A stretch of 64,000 nucleotides of DNA from Nonomuraea sp. NBC_00507 (GCF_036013525.1 NZ_CP107853.1:3286001-3350000); one strand, 5' to 3'. Counted from the stretch's first letter, positions 43,377 to 52,400 are shown. Notes: generated by a model from the letters alone, not told the origin. Numbers and translations: made by a program.

Positions 43377-43678
43377 CAGAACGGCATCTCGGTGCCGTCG
43401 ACGGTCACCGAACGGAACCCAGCGGCCTTGCCGGGATCGAAGCCCTCGTCCTGGGCGGCCAGGCCGGCCGCGCGGATCAGCCGCTCCGACTGGAACCGGC
43501 GGAACGCCTCCTCGCTCTCCCAGATATTGATGATCCGCCAACCGCCCTCGGCCGGACCGGCCACGTGGGCGAGCAGACCGGGGGGACGATCCGGGCCCAG
43601 GTGCTTCTCCACCTGCCGGTACTCCTCCTCGCTGACGTCGGGCATCTCCTGGAGCACTCCGAACGGCACCGTACCCAC
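43376..43678 (-). CDS. Antibiotic biosynthesis monooxygenase (ABM)-domain protein
   Basis: A 100-residue dimeric alpha/beta-barrel protein. MGTVPFGVLQEMPDVSEEEY, RQVEKHLGPDRPPGLLAHVA and GPAEGGWRIINIWESEEAFR match the ABM fold (G-x-L-x-H-V-A-G, then G-W-R-I-x-x-I-W-E-S-E-E-A-F-x-x-F). Members act as cofactor-free oxygenases or have no known activity. It is the first gene of the pair with the methyltransferase and lies opposite the TetR gene at 43729. Confidence 0.85.
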   Translation of the reverse strand: MGTVPFGVLQEMPDVSEEEYRQVEKHLGPDRPPGLLAHVAGPAEGGWRIINIWESEEAFRRFQSERLIRAAGLAAQDEGFDPGKAAGFRSVTVDGTEMPF

Positions 43679-43686
43679 CCCCTTTT

Positions 43687-43705
43687 GATAGAGTGAAACT
43701 CTATC
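43687..43705. promoter_or_regulatory. TetR operator
   Basis: GATAGAGT-GAA-ACTCTATC is a perfect inverted repeat with 8-bp arms, 9 bp upstream of the monooxygenase start and 24 bp upstream of the TetR start. A TCTAAT hexamer overlaps its right edge. It fits a shared TetR operator repressing both directions. Confidence 0.78.
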
Positions 43706-43728
43706 TAATAGAGCACTACACTCAGGGT

Positions 43729-44373
43729 ATGGCTGTCAAGAGGCGATATCAGTCGGCACGCAGGCAGGATCAGGCCCGCCAGACCCGCCAGGCCATCCTG
43801 GAGGCCGCGGGCAAGCTGTTCGTCGACCCCGGCTACGCCGCCACACCGCTGACCGCTGTCGCCGCCGAAGCCGGGGTCGCGATCCAAACGGTGTATGCGG
43901 TGTTCGGCAGCAAGCGCCAGCTACTGTCCGAGCTGATCGACGTCACCATCGCGGGCGACGACGACCCGCGCAGCCTGCCCGACCGGTCCTTCGTCGCCGA
44001 GATCCGCGCCCTGGCCGACCCCCGCGACAAGCTCGCCCGCTACGCCCGCCACCTCACCGAGACCCACACCCGCCAAGTAGAGGTGATGCTCGCACTGGCC
44101 GGCGCCGCGACCGCCGACCCCGACGCCGCCGCCATCTGGCACAAAAACCTTCAAGACCGTCGGCGCGGCATGGAAATGCTCGCCGCCGACCTCGCCGCCA
44201 CCGGCCGCCTACGGTCCGACCACGACATCGACAGCGCCGCCGACGTCCTCTGGCTGGCCATGGACGTCCACAACTACGACTGGCTCGTACGGCAACGCGG
44301 TTGGCCGCCAGAGCGATACCAACGCTGGTATGTCGACACCGTGGCCGCCGCGATCCTCGACAGCTCAACCTGA
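43729..44373 (+). CDS. TetR-family transcriptional regulator
   Basis: A 214-residue TetR protein from ATG 43729. The helix-turn-helix is RQAILEAAGKLFVDPGYAAT, PLTAVAAEAGVAIQTVYAVF, GSKRQLLSELIDV. The ligand domain is helical with MLALAGAATADPDAAAIWHK and a Trp/Tyr-rich C-terminus (WLAMDVHNYDWLVRQRGWPP). A perfect operator lies between it and the divergent ABM/methyltransferase operon. The inducer is unknown. Confidence 0.92.
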   Translation: MAVKRRYQSARRQDQARQTRQAILEAAGKLFVDPGYAATPLTAVAAEAGVAIQTVYAVFGSKRQLLSELIDVTIAGDDDPRSLPDRSFVAEIRALADPRDKLARYARHLTETHTRQVEVMLALAGAATADPDAAAIWHKNLQDRRRGMEMLAADLAATGRLRSDHDIDSAADVLWLAMDVHNYDWLVRQRGWPPERYQRWYVDTVAAAILDSST

Positions 44374-44878
44374 GTGGGCGTCAGGAGAATCACGCGGCTC
44401 CCAACGGCTGACGTTGCTCGAAGAGGGCTGAGCTGCCGAGCTGGGCACCCTCAGTCGAGGACTTCGAGTCTTCCAGTCAAGCGCCGTCCACTGAGAGGGC
44501 GTTTGATTTGAGTAGTTTGCGGCTTATGTTCTAGTAGGTGCCTCGCCAGGTTGGGGTGGTCTCGTCCGTTATGCGCTTGGTGAGGTTGTTGATTGAAGCG
44601 ATGTGGATCATGGGCATCGGATATGTCGCTGGGGTACGGCTTCCGCTTGCTCATGGCGGGACTTTTACCCGAAGCATGTGATCGGTAGTGGCCTCTCGAC
44701 TGGTCAGGAGTTGCTGCTACGTTTCCAGACCAGACGCAATTTGAGTATCATTGGATAATCAAACGGGCGCGCTCATCGGCGATGAGGACGACTCGAATCT
44801 ACACCTATAAGGCGAAGGGCCCAAAAGTCTGCGACCGCAGAGTGGGCATCTGCTCACCAACCATACCTAAACGCCCAC
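44374..44878. mobile_element. Internally deleted IS5-like element (MITE-like) in an otherwise gene-free stretch
   Basis: On the minus strand at about 44613-44654, MSKRKPYPSDISDA matches the first 14 codons of IS5-group transposases. The sequence then jumps, and a second frame gives the C-terminal tail IASINNLTKRITDETTPTWR, GTY and a stop (about 44536-44607). A terminal-repeat-like GAGGGCGTTTGATTTGAGTA follows at about 44497-44516. So only both transposase ends remain, the form of a miniature derivative. The opposite terminal repeat was not located. The rest of the stretch holds no supported gene. Confidence 0.5.
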
Positions 44879-45364
44879 TCAGTTCACGCAGTCCTGGTTC
44901 TTGAGGGCGAGGCCGAGTTGCTCGACCCTGTCCCGTCGGTTGACACCGAAGTAGTAGTACGCCTTGTGGTTGCCGGGCACGGTGACGTAGTAGCCGCTCG
45001 GCTCCTCTTTGACGCCGGGATAGGCCTTCTTGACCTGGCGGAGGGTGGAGCCTGCGCCGATGCCCTTGGGGGTGCGCACCCCTGCCGGCGCGAAGATGAC
45101 GGCGACGCCGCGCTTTTTGGAGATGTAGAGCCCTACCTCGTTGCGAGCGTTGCGGTGGGCCTTGTAGTCCCAGCCGGAGCAGTAGTCGCGCCACTTGAGC
45201 ACGATCTTGCCGGTGGCCTTGGCCTGCTTGGCGGTCATCCCCAGCTTGATGCCGCCGTAGCCGTACGGGCCGAAGGAGCCCGGCGCGGCGGCGACGGCGC
45301 CTGCCGGGCTCGCGATCACCAGCGTCGCGCTGGCGACCGCCAGCGCCGCTACCAGTCGAGTCAT
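44879..45364 (-). CDS. Secreted protein of unknown function
   Basis: A 161-residue exported protein. ATG 45364 is preferred (GGGG 6 bases upstream); ATGs 6 and 12 bases earlier are alternatives. The signal peptide is MTRLVAALAVASATLVIASP with cleavage near AVAAA. The mature part begins GSFGPYGYGGIKLGMTAKQA; the G-x-x-x-L-G-M-T-x-x-Q-A-x-A-T-G motif is frequent in small actinobacterial secreted proteins and resembles the SmpA/OmlA-type LGMT helix. Then YCSGWDYKAHRNARNEVGLY, ISKKRGVAVIFAP and STLRQVKKAYPGVKEE follow, ending with a conserved Cys pair. Function unknown. Confidence 0.82.
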   Translation of the reverse strand: MTRLVAALAVASATLVIASPAGAVAAAPGSFGPYGYGGIKLGMTAKQAKATGKIVLKWRDYCSGWDYKAHRNARNEVGLYISKKRGVAVIFAPAGVRTPKGIGAGSTLRQVKKAYPGVKEEPSGYYVTVPGNHKAYYYFGVNRRDRVEQLGLALKNQDCVN

Positions 45365-45532
45365 GTTCATCCCCATCGCCCCGTTTCTCCAGCAGTTTGT
45401 TGATATGCCCCTCTCTGTGACGCCGCCCACCGGTGGTTAGTTCGCTGCCAGCCGACCTCGGCGGCTGAGCAGGTCCCACATCCCCTTGGTGATCACGGCG
45501 AATGGGCCCTGGCCACGGCCCTGCGCTCGCTG

Positions 45533-46093
45533 GTGGCCCGCGAAGCCGTGGAAATCCGCACTATCGAGGAACTGGACGCCGTTTTGCAGGGAGCATCAGA
45601 GGCGCAGGCCGACATGCACCTTCGGATGGAGATCGATCTCGCTCTGACCCTCCGTCGTACCGCGGATCGTGCGCTCGCCGTCAAACAGCAGAGCGCCGCT
45701 GGCTCAGCCTTCGGCTATGTGCACGTCCACGCCACTGACCTTCTGCTCGTGGAGCGCATCACCGCAGGAGGCATGCACCTGTTCACACTGGCAGGCAAGG
45801 TGCAGGACGCGGTGACTCTCGTTCAGCCGCCTCTGTGCGATCCACCCGGACCCATGATGACGACGTACGCCACGGACGGTGCGGTGTGGTTGCAGGTACC
45901 GGACCACGCTGCCGTGCCGTTGCGTCACTGCGTCTTCCGCCGTTACATGCCCGCATCATCTCGCACAGAGCACAGCTTACGCAGCGGATCATTGACAGTC
46001 GTGTGCTCACACTTTCGCACTCGGCAAGTTATCCACAGCCCCACCGACCAGCACCAACACCAACACCAGACGATCAAGCTTCATTGCCCATGA
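45533..46093 (+). CDS. Hypothetical protein, start uncertain
   Basis: A frame reading EIRTIEELDAVLQGASEAQA, DMHLRMEIDLALTLRRTADR, GYVHVHATDLLLVERITAGG and YATDGAVWLQVPDHAAVPLR, with GC-biased third positions until about 45970. It then becomes His/Gln-rich (SPTDQHQHQHQTIKLHCP). The frame is open upstream to about 45420, so the true start may be earlier; no ribosome binding site supports the GTG at 45533. No family is recognised. It could be a gene remnant whose 3' end has been replaced. Confidence 0.35.
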   Translation: MAREAVEIRTIEELDAVLQGASEAQADMHLRMEIDLALTLRRTADRALAVKQQSAAGSAFGYVHVHATDLLLVERITAGGMHLFTLAGKVQDAVTLVQPPLCDPPGPMMTTYATDGAVWLQVPDHAAVPLRHCVFRRYMPASSRTEHSLRSGSLTVVCSHFRTRQVIHSPTDQHQHQHQTIKLHCP

Positions 46094-46254
46094 ACTGCGG
46101 AACTCGAGATCATCAAAATCCGTCGTGGGCATCCCCACCGACGTGGAAGTCGCCGAAACCCTCAAAACACTTCTTAGAAGGTGTGTTCAATCACCGACTG
46201 GTGATCTTGGTGTAAGGCACACGAGTGGGTTTCCGTGCCTTCGAGACGACTCGC

Positions 46255-46815
46255 TCACCCCCGCTGACGATCAGTTCCGTGCGGAGGCGGTTGCTCGGCA
46301 GGGAACAAGATCGCACTGAGGAGGTACGGTGTGCGGCCTGGTGTGGGAGTGTTGGCCAGCCGGTCGCGCAGTACCGCGAGGAGGTCGGCCGTCATTGCGG
46401 TGAGCTCGTCTGGGCTGAGCCACAGGGTGCCCTGCCGATAGGAGACCGAGTCGGCTGCCGGGTTGGCGCCGTCGCGGTTCAGGTAAGCGTTGAACTCGGC
46501 GATCAGGACGGCCATGGCCGCGGCGAATCCCCGGCGGTGGTCGTCGAGCGACATCGCGGCGGCCGCGCCGGCGTCGATCGTGGGCCGGTCTTGCCGCAGT
46601 CGGTAGCGGCGCTCGATGGCGCCGCGTACCCGCTGCTCGCCGTCCACGTCCAGGAACCCTCCCTCGGTCAGCTGTGCGACCTGGCGGTACATCGTGATCT
46701 TCGGTACCTCGGGCATGCGGGCGCACATCTGCGCGATCGTCAGCGTGCCTGCTGCGGACAGGGCGTGCACGATGCGCAGCCGCACCGGGTGCAACAGCTG
46801 CTCGACAGGGTCCAT
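46255..46815 (-). CDS. ArsR-like winged-helix transcriptional regulator
   Basis: A 186-residue regulator. The N-terminal winged helix (MDPVEQLLHPVRLRIVHALS, LTIAQMCARMPEVPKITMYR, QVAQLTEGGFLDVDGEQRVR) belongs to the HTH_20/ArsR-like group found next to hydrolases and transporters in actinomycetes. The C-terminal half (residues 75-160) is helical, with YRQGTLWLSPDELTAMTADL. It is divergent from the alpha/beta hydrolase at 46881 with a 65-bp AT-richer gap, hence its likely regulator. Confidence 0.85.
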   Translation of the reverse strand: MDPVEQLLHPVRLRIVHALSAAGTLTIAQMCARMPEVPKITMYRQVAQLTEGGFLDVDGEQRVRGAIERRYRLRQDRPTIDAGAAAAMSLDDHRRGFAAAMAVLIAEFNAYLNRDGANPAADSVSYRQGTLWLSPDELTAMTADLLAVLRDRLANTPTPGRTPYLLSAILFPAEQPPPHGTDRQRG

Positions 46816-46825
46816 AGCCCAACGA

Positions 46826-46857
46826 TTTCATATGCGATACCGTTATCCAAAATGAAA
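46826..46857. promoter_or_regulatory. Candidate operator between divergent regulator and hydrolase
   Basis: TTTCAT (46826-46831) and ATGAAA (46852-46857) form an inverted repeat with 20 bp between the arms, in a locally AT-rich stretch. The short arms make this a weak prediction. The region must hold both promoters. Confidence 0.35.
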
Positions 46858-46880
46858 ACGTAGCGGCTGTAGGAGGCGGC

Positions 46881-47726
46881 ATGCGGGAGGTGTCGGGGCG
46901 GGTCGTGCCGGTGAACGGCCGGTATGTCTATGTCGAGGAGTCCGGCCAGGGGCAGGTCTGGGTGGTCTTCGAGGCGGGCGGAGGCTGCGGCCGGACCTGC
47001 TGGGACCCGGTGCTGCCGCCGCTGGCCGACAAGGCGCGGCTGGTGGCCTACGACCGCGCCGGACGCGCGCTCAGCAGCGGCATCACCCGGCAGCTCGGCG
47101 TCGATGACATGGCCGCCGACCTGGTCGCGATGACCGAGGCCGTCGTTCCGGGCGCGTTCGTGCTCGTCGCGCACAGCATGGGCGGGCTGGTCGCCCGCCG
47201 CGCCGCTGAGCGCCTGGGATCCCGGCTGCGAGGCCTGCTGCTGGTCGACCCCCTACCGGAGACCTCACCGGTGTACGACACCTGGGACCAGACCACCAAG
47301 AAGATCGACCGCATGCTGGCCGTGACGCAAACGCTCAGCCGTATCCCTCCCCTGGCGCGGCTGTTCAGCGGCAACGTCCGACGCTTGTTCTCCGCCGACA
47401 CCTACCAGACCATGCTCGCCGAGGACTTCACCCCCGCCGGGATCTCCCAGACCCGCAAGGAGATGCAGACGGTGGCCGCCGCCATCCCACAGTTCCGCGC
47501 CCGGCCGCCCCAGCTCCCGAAATGCCCGACGATCGTGCTGTCCGCGGCCCACGCTGCCAAAGGTCGGGAGCGCCAGAACGCCGCCACCCGCGAGCACCAG
47601 CGCCGCTACGCCCAGATCCTGCCCGACGGGCGCCACGAGGACGTCGCCTCGGGGCACTTCATCCAGGCCGAGCAACCACATCTTGTCGCCGACCGGATAC
47701 ACCAGCTCCTCAGCCTCAACTCCTGA
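46881..47726 (+). CDS. Alpha/beta hydrolase
   Basis: A 281-residue alpha/beta hydrolase. GQVWVVFEAGGGCGRTCWDP is the oxyanion region, FVLVAHSMGGLVARRAAERL the nucleophile elbow (Ser in A-H-S-M-G-G), and DVASGHFIQAEQPHLVADRI carries the catalytic His. The middle (residues 130-190) is a helical cap. It has no signal peptide, so it is probably cytosolic. Regulation by the divergent winged-helix protein is likely. The substrate is unknown. Confidence 0.9.
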   Translation: MREVSGRVVPVNGRYVYVEESGQGQVWVVFEAGGGCGRTCWDPVLPPLADKARLVAYDRAGRALSSGITRQLGVDDMAADLVAMTEAVVPGAFVLVAHSMGGLVARRAAERLGSRLRGLLLVDPLPETSPVYDTWDQTTKKIDRMLAVTQTLSRIPPLARLFSGNVRRLFSADTYQTMLAEDFTPAGISQTRKEMQTVAAAIPQFRARPPQLPKCPTIVLSAAHAAKGRERQNAATREHQRRYAQILPDGRHEDVASGHFIQAEQPHLVADRIHQLLSLNS

Positions 47727-47808
47727 TCACCAGGCCGCCACATGGGACAACTCACCTGGTCGCCACACACGTTGGCCGCCAGGCCCCGTGACCTCGGGGG
47801 CATGGGTC

Positions 47809-48686
47809 TTACTCGCCTTGCAGCAGCCGGGCCAAGCCCTCGTCGATGCTGACCTCACCGGACTCCACGGCCGATTCGATCCAGTCGGCCGTCGCCCGCA
47901 CCCGGGCGACGTTGCGCGCCACCGCGGCGCGCTCGTCGGTGGTGAACTGGTGGCCGTGGAGACCGGGGACGACGCGGCCGATGGCGGAGACGAAGGCCGC
48001 GCAGGCGCCGATCAGCTCCAGGAAGTCGCGGCTGTGCTCGATGCAGGGCAGGGCCGGGGTGCGCTGTCGCGCCACGTGGCCGGCCTGGTGGGCGTGGTCG
48101 ACCTGGGCGCGGTTGACCATGTGCTTGGCCGTGTCATCGAGCATCGTCCGCGAGGCCACCTGGGGTCGGCGCAGCAGGTCGGTGGCGACCCGGACGGCGA
48201 CCGCCTCATCGCGGGCCAGGTCGTGGATGCGCTCGATCTTCTTTGCACTGAGGCGGTGTTGACGAGCTTCTGGTCCGCGGCCTGCTTGGCGGCGGTGTCG
48301 GTCCATCGGTGGGTTCCGGTGCGGTTATCCAGCGGGGGCTTGGCGATGCGCGCCCACCGCTCCTCACCGTCGCGTATGGAGGCCAGCGTCTTGTGAATGT
48401 AGTACGGGACCCCGGCCTTACGGCGCTGGGCCACCCAGCGGTAGGTCTCCAGCGTCTTTACCGGGATGGCCATGTCGTCGGCGGACAGCTGCAGCGATTC
48501 CAAGACGCCGAACAGCGCCTCGCCCGGGTTCGGGTGCGCACCGCCGTGCGGCTGCATCGGTTCGATCTCCAGCGCCAGATCGCCTAGCTCGAACTGGGAA
48601 CGGGTCTGGAGCTCGACCAGCTCCCGGCCGCGGGTGACGATCTGGTCGTAACGCTCCTGGGTGACGTGCCCGATCATGGTCGGCAT
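47809..48686 (-). pseudogene. DUF6192-family gene, frameshifted
   Basis: From ATG 48686 (GGGGAG upstream) the first frame reads MPTMIGHVTQERYDQIVTRG, SQFELGDLALEIEPMQPHGG, ETYRWVAQRRKAGVPYYIHK and DTAAKQAADQKLVN. At about 48255 it shifts by one base, and the second frame gives LSAKKIERIHDLARDEAVAV, RVATDLLRRPQVASRTMLDD to EGLARLLQGE at 47809. Together they make one continuous protein of about 290 residues of the kind I recall as DUF6192, common in actinomycetes and often linked to RacO-like regulation. A single indel separates the halves, so a recent mutation, programmed shift or sequencing error are all possible. Confidence 0.7.
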
Positions 48687-48825
48687 GGTCCGCTCTCCCC
48701 TCGCACGAGACGTACGGGACAACGGCGGGATGCGGACTACCAACACATAGCATGCGCTTGATCACGAGACGTGACAATCCCTGGCAGGCAAGGTCTTTTC
48801 GCCTCGCTCGGAGCACGATCCAAGA

Positions 48826-50052
48826 TCACATACGAGGATCGAAAACACCCTCATAGGGTTTGGCGGCGGGGATGCTCGCCGTGACCGTGAAGCCCCCGTC
48901 CCCGTCCCCGCCCCAGCTAAAGACGCCGCCGAGCAGGCTGACCCGGCGGCCGAGGCCGATCAGGCCCATTCCGGAGCCGGCGCTCGTCAGGGTGGGGTCG
49001 GCGGTGCGCGGGGGCGGCGCGTTGCGCACCTCGACGTCCACCCGGTCGCCGGGATAGGCGATCGTGATGGTTACCGGTGCGCCTGGGGCGTGTTTGCGGG
49101 CGTTGGTCAGCGACTCCTGCACCACCCGATAGACCGTACGCGCGACGACCGCGGGCACCGTGCCGGGATCACCCGTGACCTCCAGCGTGGCCCGGTCGGC
49201 CGACGCCAATTCGGCGAGGTCGCCGCCGGTGTCGTCGTCGGGGCGCTCGGCGGGCGTTGTCCGGATCCCGTTGGTGACCACGCGCATGAGGTCGCGCAGC
49301 TCGGTGAGGGTGCGCGTGCCAGCGTGCCTGATCTGCTCCGCCGCCGCGCGGGCGTCATCGTCACGTGTGGTGACCCGCAGGGCGTCGGCATGCAGCACGA
49401 TCTCGGTGACGTGGTGGGTGACGATGTCGTGCAGCTCGGCGGCGAGGCGTTGCCGTTCGGCGCTCTCGGCCCGCTCGGCGAGCAGGCGGCGCTCGGCGTC
49501 GGCAAGTTCGGCCCTCCGGCGCAGCGATCGCAGCAGCTCGCCGCGTACTTTGAGGTAGAGCGCCACCAGCGCGGGCAGCGCGGTGGCCGACAGGGCCATG
49601 TACAGCGCCGTCCAAGTTGGAGCCCAGATCGGGATCGCCAGCAGCGCCAGAGCCGCGGCGAAGGCGAACGCCTGCCGCCAGGGCAGCAGGTAGACCAGGA
49701 AGGACACCACCAGTGGAGCCGCGAGCGGTGTCACGGCCAGGTCGCCGGGGGAGCCCCACGTCAGCATGCCCGGGGCCAGGCTCATGCCCACCGCGAACAC
49801 CGCCGTAACCAGGATCGCCAGTGCCCCTACCGTCCGCGGGAGTCTGACCACCGCCGGCAGGGCCAGATCGACGAGCAGGTTCAGGGCCAGCTCGACGACC
49901 GGGCCGCTGCCGCCGGTCGTGCTCGCCCTCGCGGCGAACAGGGCGACCTGCGCGACGGCGCACAGGGCGGCCGTGCCGGTGGCGATCGCGAAGACCGTTC
50001 GGCGCGCGGTGGGAGAGCCGGAGGTCGCGGGTGGCCGGTCGTCGCGGGTCAC
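48826..50052 (-). CDS. Sensor histidine kinase (NarL-partner type)
   Basis: A 408-residue membrane kinase. Five or more hydrophobic helices occupy residues 15-165 (TVFAIATGTAALCAVAQVAL, LVVSFLVYLLPWRQAFAFAA). The HisKA_3 box is RLAAELHDIVTHHVTEIVLH; the ATPase domain shows VVQESLTNARKHAPGAP and GSGMGLIGLGRRVSLLGGVF. There is no extracellular sensor domain of note. Its start lies 2 bp after the response regulator stop, so the order is regulator then kinase in one operon. Confidence 0.93.
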   Translation of the reverse strand: MTRDDRPPATSGSPTARRTVFAIATGTAALCAVAQVALFAARASTTGGSGPVVELALNLLVDLALPAVVRLPRTVGALAILVTAVFAVGMSLAPGMLTWGSPGDLAVTPLAAPLVVSFLVYLLPWRQAFAFAAALALLAIPIWAPTWTALYMALSATALPALVALYLKVRGELLRSLRRRAELADAERRLLAERAESAERQRLAAELHDIVTHHVTEIVLHADALRVTTRDDDARAAAEQIRHAGTRTLTELRDLMRVVTNGIRTTPAERPDDDTGGDLAELASADRATLEVTGDPGTVPAVVARTVYRVVQESLTNARKHAPGAPVTITIAYPGDRVDVEVRNAPPPRTADPTLTSAGSGMGLIGLGRRVSLLGGVFSWGGDGDGGFTVTASIPAAKPYEGVFDPRM

Positions 50053-50054
50053 GC

Positions 50055-50711
50055 TCAGCCGGGTTCGTCGATCAGGCCGGCCTGGTGGGCGAGCAGGGCG
50101 GCCTGGGTGCGGTGGGTGAGGTCGAGTTTGGCCATGAGCCGCGAGACGTAGCTCCTGACGGTCGTCTCCGACAGGAACAGCCTCTGCGCGATCTCCGGGT
50201 TGGTGAGTCCTTCGCCGAGGCAGGCGAGCACCTCGCGCTCACGCTCGGACAGCTGCGCAACCCGGGCCCGCGCGGTCTCGCGTCTTACGTCGCCTCTCGT
50301 GGACTGGGCGACCAGCCTGTGCGCGGCTTCTGGTGACATCACCACATGCCCATCCGCCGCCACTTTGAGCAGGTTGACCAGGTCTTCGACGGGGGTCGTC
50401 TTCAGCAGGAAGCCTCCGGCCCCGGCCTCCAGGGCGCTGAGCACATGCGCGTCGGAGTCGAACGTCGTCAGCGCGATCACCGCAGGTGGCGACGCCATCG
50501 TGGTGATCTCCTTCGTCGCGGTGACCCCGTCCACGCCCGGCATCCTGAGATCCATCAGCACCACGTCGGGCTGGTTGCGCAGGACCTCCTCGACCGCCTC
50601 GGCCCCGTCGCGGGCCTCGCCCACGACTTCGACCTCGGCGCTGGAGCCGAGAATGGTCCGAAGATGGCGGCGGACCATAGGATCGTCGTCGACGAGCAGA
50701 ATCCTGATCAC
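50055..50711 (-). CDS. LuxR/NarL-type response regulator
   Basis: A regulator of about 218 residues. The receiver starts VIRILLVDDDPMVRRHLRTI, phospho-Asp in VVLMDLRMPGVDG, Lys in GGFLLKTTP. The output domain is LSEREREVLACLGEGLTNPE, SETTVRSYVSRLMAKLDLTH. GTG 50711 is chosen by homology with the family start; in-frame GTG/ATG codons at 50762 and 50744 are alternatives and none has a strong ribosome binding site. It is the first gene of the two-component operon. Confidence 0.9.
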   Translation of the reverse strand: MIRILLVDDDPMVRRHLRTILGSSAEVEVVGEARDGAEAVEEVLRNQPDVVLMDLRMPGVDGVTATKEITTMASPPAVIALTTFDSDAHVLSALEAGAGGFLLKTTPVEDLVNLLKVAADGHVVMSPEAAHRLVAQSTRGDVRRETARARVAQLSEREREVLACLGEGLTNPEIAQRLFLSETTVRSYVSRLMAKLDLTHRTQAALLAHQAGLIDEPG

Positions 50712-50765
50712 ACCTTCCGAGTCTGTCACATGGCGCTCGTCCATCACGCTGGAGCGGATCACTGA

Positions 50766-52400
50766 TCAGCTGGAGAGCCTGCTCCAGAAGGCGCAACGGT
50801 GCTCGCTGCTGTAGTCGGCGGGACCGATGCCGCCCTGATCGGCAGGTTTGAGGCTGAGGACGGTGCCGCGGGACTTGGTGAAAGCGGGCCAGGCGGGCGC
50901 GCCGGCGACCTTGGGGGTGCCGGTGTGGGCGAAGGCGGTCCAGTAGCCGACCATCTGCCCGGCCAGGCGCCACTGCTCGGGCGTGAGGCTCCACCACGGA
51001 CGGCCGCCCAGGTCGAACAGGTAGGGCAGCTCGCTGGCGTGCTGCGCGCCAGGGGGGAAGTCCGCGGGGATGTTGCTGATGTTCGGGGCCTTCTCGTCGG
51101 CGAACTCGTACGCGTACACCCTGGTACGGGCGGCCATCGCCTTGTCGCCGGCCAGGGTCGGGCAGGCCCACGCGCGGTCGCTGCCCACCCTCGCCCACGC
51201 CAGGCCCGGCGACGCGTAGTCCGACAGCGGATATTCCTTCATCACCGCGTCGGCGTCCGCGCCGAAAGCGCCTTCCATCAGCTTCGGGTAGCTCTCGGCG
51301 GTCACCGGGAAGCCGGCCTGGGCGGCGCCGGAGATGAACCCGTTGCTCTCGTCCTTGGTGCCGCCGGACATCACCGGCACCCGCAGGAACCTGCCCTCGC
51401 GCAGCGCCTGGGACGGGTTGAGGGGCAACAGCGGCGTGCCGTACGCGAGATTGCTGGCGAAGCTGTCGTTGACTTTCATCAACTCGGAGACCGGCTTGGC
51501 CCGGAGGCATTCCAGCTCGTTGCCCGCAGCGCAGCCCAGGGTCTCGGCCGCGTCGTGGCCGGTGGCCTGGCTCGCCTGCAACGAGCTGTACGGCGTGAAC
51601 GACGGCATGCCCGGGATCGGGAGGTACGTGCCGCTCACCCAATCCAGCATGCAGGACCCCGACTGGATAATGGCCTTGTCGATCAGCCCGCGCGCGGCCG
51701 GGGAGGTCAGCAGCGCGCAGGTGCTCATCCCGCCGGCCGACTGACCGAACAGCGTCACGTTCCGCGGGTCGCCTCCGAAGGCAGCGGCGTTGCGCTGGAC
51801 CCACCTCAGCGCTTCGAGCTGGTCGGCCAGCCCGAAGGTGCCAGAGCCGGCCAACCCTTTCAACGCGAGGTAGCCGAACGCTCCGAGCCGGTAGTTGGGC
51901 GTGACCACCACCACGTCGCCCTCGTCGGCCAGCCGCCGGGCGTCGTAGGCGCTGCCCGCGCCTGTGGTGTAACCGCCCCCGTACAGCCACACCATCACCG
52001 GCAACGCCGTGCGCGTCGGCTTGGCCGGCGCGTTGACGTCGAGGAAAAGGCAGTCCTCCCCGCCGATCTGCTTGCCCGCCTCCATCTGTGTGCACTGCCG
52101 GGCGGGCTTCGTGGCGTCCGCCACTCCCTTCCACGGCTTGGCCGCGACCGGATCCTTCCACCGCAGCTCGCCCACCGGCGGCTGCGCGAAGCGAATCCCT
52201 GAGTACGTCCTGACCGTGCCGTCGTCCTGACCCCGGATCCGGCCCGAATCGAGGCGTACGATCGACGGCCGCGGCGTGGCCGCAGACTGCGCCCCCTCCG
52301 CTGCCTGGACCTGGGCCGCCCCCGCCTGCGCGACACAGGCGGTCACGGACAGGAAGCCCGCGGCCATCAAGGTGGACAACCGGCGAAACGACAACCCCAT
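50766..52400 (-). CDS. Secreted type-B carboxylesterase/lipase
   Basis: A 544-residue exported esterase from ATG 52400 (AAGGAG upstream). Residues 1-34 are a signal peptide (MGLSFRRLSTLMAAGFLSVT, ACVAQAGAAQVQA). The oxyanion loop is VMVWLYGGGYTTGAG, EDCLFLDVNAPA is the E-D-C-L signature, and the nucleophile elbow is VTLFGQSAGGMSTCALLTSP (Ser in G-Q-S-A-G-G). The acid and His lie in the C-terminal half (GTKDESNGF; FPPGAQHASELPYLFD). Members hydrolyse carboxylic or carbamate esters. It ends 4 bp before the end of the longest possible response-regulator frame. Confidence 0.94.
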   Translation of the reverse strand: MGLSFRRLSTLMAAGFLSVTACVAQAGAAQVQAAEGAQSAATPRPSIVRLDSGRIRGQDDGTVRTYSGIRFAQPPVGELRWKDPVAAKPWKGVADATKPARQCTQMEAGKQIGGEDCLFLDVNAPAKPTRTALPVMVWLYGGGYTTGAGSAYDARRLADEGDVVVVTPNYRLGAFGYLALKGLAGSGTFGLADQLEALRWVQRNAAAFGGDPRNVTLFGQSAGGMSTCALLTSPAARGLIDKAIIQSGSCMLDWVSGTYLPIPGMPSFTPYSSLQASQATGHDAAETLGCAAGNELECLRAKPVSELMKVNDSFASNLAYGTPLLPLNPSQALREGRFLRVPVMSGGTKDESNGFISGAAQAGFPVTAESYPKLMEGAFGADADAVMKEYPLSDYASPGLAWARVGSDRAWACPTLAGDKAMAARTRVYAYEFADEKAPNISNIPADFPPGAQHASELPYLFDLGGRPWWSLTPEQWRLAGQMVGYWTAFAHTGTPKVAGAPAWPAFTKSRGTVLSLKPADQGGIGPADYSSEHRCAFWSRLSS

